From: Gammaproteobacteria bacterium
GTDB taxonomy: Bacteria > Pseudomonadota > Gammaproteobacteria > Methylococcales > Methylomonadaceae
Reading direction: 5' to 3'
NCBI GenBank assembly: GCA_016874115.1
Contig: VGVA01000001.1
Span: 18,810 to 82,809, forward strand
DNA length: 64,000 bases
The notes beneath the pieces were generated by a model, which saw nothing but the letters and a program-made list of their open reading frames with translations, did no database searches and was not told where the DNA came from. Shown in pieces: positions 59,108-64,000 of this stretch. The position numbers and the translations under genes were made by a program. How positions within the stretch are numbered: position 1 is the stretch's first letter; each line of letters begins with the position of its first letter.

Positions 59108-60307
59108 CTATTCAGAATGCAAAGCTTGCAGCGGATCGAGATTTGCCGCCTTGACGGCAGGCGCTACGCCAGACAGTATGCCAATGAATAGCGACAAGCC
59201 GAAGGCCGCGCTAACATAAACCCAGGCCAGCTCGGCAGGCAACGCAGGCAATACCGCGCCGATTAATTTAACCACTCCGATTCCGATTAATACTCCCAGA
59301 AAACCGCCCACGGCGCTAAGCATTAATGCTTCGCATAAAAAAAGGCTGAAAATAGTGTTGCGCTGAGCGCCGATAGCCCTAAGCAGGCCGATTTCCGACA
59401 CCCTTTCACTAACGGCAATCGTCATAATGGTTATAATTCCCACGGAGCCAACCAGCAGCGAAATACTGCCCAAAGCGGCAACTGCTATCGTCAGGATATT
59501 AAGGATAGAATCCATCTTTTCAAGCATTTGGTTCTGCGTGATCAAATTAAAATCTTCCAGTCCATGCCTGGCGATCAGCATTTGTTTGATGCTTTTTTGC
59601 ACTGCGGCCACGGAAATATTATTGTTGTACAGCAAGTTAATTTCCATCAGGCTTTGCCGGTCGAACATCTCCATCGCTTTGACAGCCGGGATGTACACGA
59701 CATCGTCCATGTCGAAACCCAACATCTGGCCTTTCTTCTCCATAACGCCGATAACGCGGTAACGGTCGGTACCGATTCGCACCCGTTTGCCCAACGGGCT
59801 TTCCTTGCCGAATAATTCGCTGGCCAGTTTATCGCCCAGAACGGCGAAAGCGCGGGGATTAGTGTCCTCCCCTGCCGGTAAAAACTGGCCGACTGCCGTG
59901 CGTAATTTCCATACTTGGGGCACACCAGCGCCTGCGCCGATAACGTTGCTCCGACGCTGTTTGTTTTCGCTTTCCACGCGCGCATTGCCCTGCACAACCG
60001 GCACTACGGCCACAATGCCGGTTAACTTGCTCAAGCTGTCTGCATCCGCCATCGATAAAGGACGGACGGTGCTGATTGTTGCCCCGGAAATACCGAAAGT
60101 CGTTTTTTTGCCGGGATGAACGCCGATGATATTGGTGCCGAACTGCGTGAATTCCGCAATCACAAAACTGTGTAAACCGCGGCCCAAAGACGTAAGGATA
60201 ATTACTGCGGCAATACCGATGATTAATCCCAACGACGTTAATGCCGACCGCATCCGGTAAGATGAGATAGTACCCAGCGACAAACGGAGCACATCGAAAA
60301 AACTCAT
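59108..60307 (-). CDS. ABC transporter permease, MacB/FtsX family
   Basis: SYRMRSALTSLGLIIGIAAVIILTSLGRG and C-terminal FtsX-type EIGLLRAIGAQRNTIFSLFLCEALMLS. Confidence 0.93.
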   Translation of the reverse strand: MSFFDVLRLSLGTISSYRMRSALTSLGLIIGIAAVIILTSLGRGLHSFVIAEFTQFGTNIIGVHPGKKTTFGISGATISTVRPLSMADADSLSKLTGIVAVVPVVQGNARVESENKQRRSNVIGAGAGVPQVWKLRTAVGQFLPAGEDTNPRAFAVLGDKLASELFGKESPLGKRVRIGTDRYRVIGVMEKKGQMLGFDMDDVVYIPAVKAMEMFDRQSLMEINLLYNNNISVAAVQKSIKQMLIARHGLEDFNLITQNQMLEKMDSILNILTIAVAALGSISLLVGSVGIITIMTIAVSERVSEIGLLRAIGAQRNTIFSLFLCEALMLSAVGGFLGVLIGIGVVKLIGAVLPALPAELAWVYVSAAFGLSLFIGILSGVAPAVKAANLDPLQALHSE

Positions 60308-60311
60308 ATTT

Positions 60312-61559
60312 CTACCGCTTTGCCAAAGCGCCGATAGGATCGAGTTCGGCGGCCTTTCTGGCGGGTAACACGCCAAAAATCAATCCCGTTAACAACGATA
60401 CCATTATGGCGGAAATCAAGCCCCACAACGGCAACTCAACCGGAAATGAAAGATAACTGATTTTTATCAGGAAAATCGCCGCTTGCCCAATCAGCAAACC
60501 CATTAATGCGCCAACCAAAGACAACACAATCGCTTCCATTAAAAATAGCGACTGAACCTGCCATTGAGATGCGCCCAACGCTTTGAGCAAACCGATTTCG
60601 GCCGTGCGCTGGCTAACGCTGACCAGCATCACATTCATCACCAGCACACCGGCAACCAGCAAACTGACGCCGCCGATGCTGGCGACGGCAATGGTTAATG
60701 CCGTCAGAATTTTATTGAACGCGCCGACCACGCTGTCCTGGGTAATAATGGTGATATCGTCTTCGCCTTCGTGCCGCAGCTTGATGATTCTCTTAACTTC
60801 GTCAACGGCTTTCGTCATGGCGTCCCTGGATTTTGTTTCGATTAATATCCTGAACAAGGATTCGGTATCGAATAAGGACTGGGCGGCAGCAACCGGTATA
60901 ATCACCAACTCATCGAAATCGACGCCGACCGATTCGCCTTCCGACGCCAGTACGCCGATCACCCGGAAACGCCGGTTATTAATGCGCAGCCACTGCCCCA
61001 GTACTGTGCTGCCGGTAAACAACTCTTCTTTTATTTTTTGCCCGATCACGCAAACCGGGAGCACGTTACCCGCCTCTGATACCGGCAAGAAACTGCCTTG
61101 CGCCATGGTGAGATGTCTGACCCGCAGCAAATCATGGGTTGAGCCGAAAATGTTGGTTTCCCGCTCCAGTCCGGCATAAGTTACCGGCGCTAATCCTATC
61201 GTTAACGGCGCGACAGCGGCAATATAAGGGCTGTGCTGCAATGATTGCGCATCCTGTAACGTCAAATCCCGCGGCGTTTCGCCGAATAACGGCGGCGGCC
61301 CGCCAGTGGTTTCGTTGCGCCCCGGCAAAACGATAACCAAATGCGTACCCAACGTTTCGAATTCATTAATGACATAACGGCGGGCGCTTTCGCTGAGCGA
61401 AATTAACACCGTTACCGACGTCACGCCGATGCTCATCGCCAAAATAATCAGCGCCGTACGCAACCGTTGGGATTTGATCGATGTAATCGCGTGATTAATG
61501 GTGTCTTGAAAGTACACTGGCAACTCCGCATTCGATAGCCAAGCAGTCGGCAAACACAA
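60312..61559 (-). CDS. ABC transporter permease, MacB/FtsX family (second paralogue)
   Basis: SQRLRTALIILAMSIGVTSVTVLISLSE; EIGLLKALGASQWQVQSLFLMEAIVLS; start codon uncertain. Confidence 0.92.
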   Translation of the reverse strand: MCLPTAWLSNAELPVYFQDTINHAITSIKSQRLRTALIILAMSIGVTSVTVLISLSESARRYVINEFETLGTHLVIVLPGRNETTGGPPPLFGETPRDLTLQDAQSLQHSPYIAAVAPLTIGLAPVTYAGLERETNIFGSTHDLLRVRHLTMAQGSFLPVSEAGNVLPVCVIGQKIKEELFTGSTVLGQWLRINNRRFRVIGVLASEGESVGVDFDELVIIPVAAAQSLFDTESLFRILIETKSRDAMTKAVDEVKRIIKLRHEGEDDITIITQDSVVGAFNKILTALTIAVASIGGVSLLVAGVLVMNVMLVSVSQRTAEIGLLKALGASQWQVQSLFLMEAIVLSLVGALMGLLIGQAAIFLIKISYLSFPVELPLWGLISAIMVSLLTGLIFGVLPARKAAELDPIGALAKR

Positions 61560-61632
61560 CCGTTCTGTCTGCAGTTCGACCAGAAACTAAAATACCTGTT
61601 CAACCGGACGCGCCGACGGATAAAACAGGTAA

Positions 61633-62658
61633 TTAATCTTCTCTCCCTGAATCGATAAATTCTTTTTTGTTGTAGCGTATGGATGAAATCACGGAAAGGA
61701 TAATTAATACCGCACCGATGGATCCGGTTACGACCTCGCTGATGTGATAACGGATGCTTAACAGCATAATGCCCGCCAAGACGCCAATGGCATAGTGCGC
61801 GCCGTGTTCTAAATACACGTACTGATCCAGTGTGCCTTTATTGACCAAATAAACAGTAAGACTTCTGACGAACATCGCGCCGATTGCCAAGCCCAACATA
61901 ATGATAATTACGTCTTGCGTAATAGCAAATGCGCCGATCACGCCATCAAATGAGAAAGAAGCGTCTAAAATTTCAAGGTAGATAAAACTCATTAATCCGG
62001 ATTTTTTCATGATGTCCGCAACATCGGTGTCGTCCTGCTCGTCCTCAAATAATTCGGAAAAGCTGTCGACAATCACGTACAGGATTAATCCGGAAATCCC
62101 TGCCACTAATGCGCGTTCGCGGATGACATCCGGCAACCACTGCCGCATTATTAATAACAATGACAAGGCCAGGATCACCTCAATAGCTTTCAGTCTGCCC
62201 AGGGTCGACAGACGTTCTTCTACATGCCCTAGCCAATGCAATTCTTTGGAATCGTCCAATATGAATGCAAAAAATACCATTAATAAAAACATGCCGCCGA
62301 ACGCGGCGATTTCAACATGTACACTTTCCAGATGATGCGAATAAGTTGCAGGATCTTCCAGCGCCATTTTGGCGACAGCAACAAAATCGATGCCGGTAGC
62401 AACCGAGACGATTAAAACGGGCAATATCAAACGCATGCCGAACACCGCGATTAATATGCCCCAGGTTAAAAAGTAGTGTTGCCAGCGAACGCTCATTTTT
62501 TTTAACACGGCCGCATTCACAACCGCGTTATCGAACGACAGGCTGACTTCAAGCACCGCTAAAATTAAGGCAATATAGACGGCAACCGCGCCGCCCCACC
62601 AAAAAGCAATAGCCAAGCAGAACAGGGTTACCAGAAAGGAAAGACGAAAATGCTGCAT
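61633..62658 (-). CDS. DUF475 / TerC-like integral membrane protein
   Basis: LAVLEVSLSFDNAVVNAAVLKKM, YLEILDASFSFDGVIGAFAIT. Confidence 0.93.
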   Translation of the reverse strand: MQHFRLSFLVTLFCLAIAFWWGGAVAVYIALILAVLEVSLSFDNAVVNAAVLKKMSVRWQHYFLTWGILIAVFGMRLILPVLIVSVATGIDFVAVAKMALEDPATYSHHLESVHVEIAAFGGMFLLMVFFAFILDDSKELHWLGHVEERLSTLGRLKAIEVILALSLLLIMRQWLPDVIRERALVAGISGLILYVIVDSFSELFEDEQDDTDVADIMKKSGLMSFIYLEILDASFSFDGVIGAFAITQDVIIIMLGLAIGAMFVRSLTVYLVNKGTLDQYVYLEHGAHYAIGVLAGIMLLSIRYHISEVVTGSIGAVLIILSVISSIRYNKKEFIDSGRED

Positions 62659-62805
62659 GAAATACTCTTAAGTCAAGAAGACAGACAACTATAAGAGTAT
62701 TTATTAATAAAGCAATCCTTTGACTGCTTTATGCTTTGTTTTTTAATTTTGCCGTGTATTCCGGCGCCTGGAATACCGGCAGTAAAACACAGTTGGATAT
62801 CGACG

Positions 62806-62958
62806 TTAGAAATTAACACCTACCAGAAAAACCGCCACCAATAAAACTGCAATCGAGATTTCCTCCAACTGTTGCATAAACGGTATACGGCTTTCCTGCA
62901 TGACAATATCTATCCGATTTGGAATTTGGTCTTGCATGTGTATTTTTCGCTTTAACAT
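62806..62958 (-). CDS. 50-aa single-TM small protein immediately downstream of lexA (not in ORF track)
   Basis: Own translation MLKRKIHMQDQIPNRIDIVMQESRIPFMQQLEEISIAVLLVAVFLVGVNF; AGGAG Shine-Dalgarno 6-7 nt upstream of ATG; ATG 13 nt after the lexA stop. Confidence 0.65.
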   Translation of the reverse strand: MLKRKIHMQDQIPNRIDIVMQESRIPFMQQLEEISIAVLLVAVFLVGVNF

Positions 62959-62971
62959 AATGATCTCCTGA

Positions 62972-63604
62972 TTAATGATGGGAATAACTACGCATTTGTC
63001 CTACCAACACGCCCTGGATTTCCACTTGCTCCGGACGGTAACGCATGGCTTGCATCTTGGCGTTGGCCGGGATGAGTAAGATTTCATGCGGGTACTGCTC
63101 AATGAATTTCAACGTTGCTTCATTTTTATCGATCAAAGCGACCACAATCTCGCCGTTACGGGTGTAGCTGCGTTGTTCAATCACAACCCAGTCGCCATCG
63201 TAGATACCCGCTTCGATCATCGATTCGCCTTTAATTTTCAATACATAACACGGTTTTTGGGTGCGCAGCTGATCGGGAATCGCCATATAGGAAATCGTTT
63301 CCACCGCCTCAATCGGCCTGCCCGCGGCAATCGTCCCGACAAACGGCAGGCTGCCTTCAAGTTCCGGTTCGCCAATTAATTGCCGGGCGTAATCGGTTAA
63401 GCGGATACCGCGTTGCTTACGCTCCGGCGCGACAATTAAATTCGCATCGATTAATGCCTTGATATGCGCATGTAACGACCCGCGCGACTTAACACCCAGA
63501 CTGTCGCACAGTTCCTCCAACGTGGGCGGATGGCGGAAACTATCCTGATTCTGGATTAAAAAATCGAAAATTTCCTGCTGTTTACGGGTTAATGTCAGCT
63601 TCAT
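62972..63604 (-). CDS. lexA: LexA repressor
   Basis: LTLTRKQQEIFDFLIQNQDSFRHPPTLEELCDSLGVKSRGSLHAHIKAL; cleavage site region LPFVGTIAAGRPIEA; catalytic GESMIEAGIYDGDWVVI; start moved to ATG at 63604. Confidence 0.95.
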   Translation of the reverse strand: MKLTLTRKQQEIFDFLIQNQDSFRHPPTLEELCDSLGVKSRGSLHAHIKALIDANLIVAPERKQRGIRLTDYARQLIGEPELEGSLPFVGTIAAGRPIEAVETISYMAIPDQLRTQKPCYVLKIKGESMIEAGIYDGDWVVIEQRSYTRNGEIVVALIDKNEATLKFIEQYPHEILLIPANAKMQAMRYRPEQVEIQGVLVGQMRSYSHH

Positions 63605-63641
63605 TTTGTTCTCTATTTGTTTTGAAATAAAAGTAGCACAA

Positions 63642-63667
63642 GAACAACTGCAAAACAAGTGCAGAAC
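63642..63667 (-). promoter_or_regulatory. Putative LexA operator array: three 11-bp direct repeats
   Basis: + strand GAAC-aactgca-AAAC-aagtgca-GAAC, about 38-63 bp upstream of lexA ATG. Confidence 0.55.
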
Positions 63668-64000
63668 AAATATTTTATTAACTTATTTTGACTTATTAAT
63701 GCTGTTTTTATACTTTCCACTATAAGATATTGATATTAAATGATTCTTAAATAAGAACCGGCATTGAAAAGAGAGATAGAGTATGCGCTGGCAAATCGAC
63801 ACAAAACGGTGATTTGCTGTACTTATCGGCAAACCCGGTTCGTTTGCCAAACGGCTAATACAGATGGACGCGGTGTTCGGCGACAATTAGCCTGTCCGGT
63901 TTGACGACAACTATCTTGACCGGTTGACCGATACCAAGGAAAACAGTGATTTTCACTTTTATGGGGAACTCACTCTTGCCTGGAAAACGTATCACTCGAC

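Noticed and set aside
1-64000. CRISPR arrays, tRNA/rRNA genes, prophage or defence island
   Set aside because: Looked for regular spaced repeats, T-loop GGTTCRANNCC contexts, and phage or restriction/toxin gene clusters; found only one PIN relic and dispersed palindromic repeats
1-64000. ATTAAT as a classical DNA uptake sequence (DUS/USS)
   Set aside because: Known DUS/USS are longer and non-palindromic with conserved flanks; flanks here vary (cATTAATg, gATTAATc, tATTAATa and mixed), so only the 6-bp palindrome seems conserved; kept as an open hypothesis rather than a claim

Overview
This 64 kb window is a gene-dense gammaproteobacterial chromosome segment. Several families look methanotroph/Methylococcales-like, but that placement is inference. 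Most genes are core or housekeeping. In order: ftsZ 3' end, lpxC, DUF721/DciA-like; di-haem cytochrome c peroxidase; ppx/gppA; ABC-2 exporter; cysE-trmJ; suhB; cobT; rubredoxin reductase plus a short rubredoxin absent from the ORF track; a CusCBA-type RND efflux operon; an LPS cluster (hldE-gmhA-GT-msbA-O-antigen ligase-GT); a Tat-exported superoxide-reductase-like protein; a membrane-anchored cupredoxin and a partner; pgi; nudE; a complete MoxR/Bat operon; hemW; a two-component system; rpe; trpE-trpG; AsmA; folA; asparaginase; MacB/FtsX-type permeases; DUF475; lexA. I see no prophage, CRISPR array, rRNA, tRNA or recognisable defence island. The most striking signal is not a gene. The 6-bp palindrome ATTAAT occurs about 225 times by my manual count (about one per 285 bp), where roughly 20 would be expected by composition. 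It lies in coding and intergenic DNA across the whole window, resembling a highly iterated palindrome (HIP1-like). Secondary observations: a three-copy 11-bp GAAC-N7-AAAC-N7-GAAC array upstream of lexA; an unannotated 50-aa single-TM ORF 13 nt downstream of lexA; a dispersed repeat family of about 230-320 bp present twice in opposite orientation; a nested-palindrome MITE-like element; REP-like repeats near a RAYT remnant; and several gene remnants.
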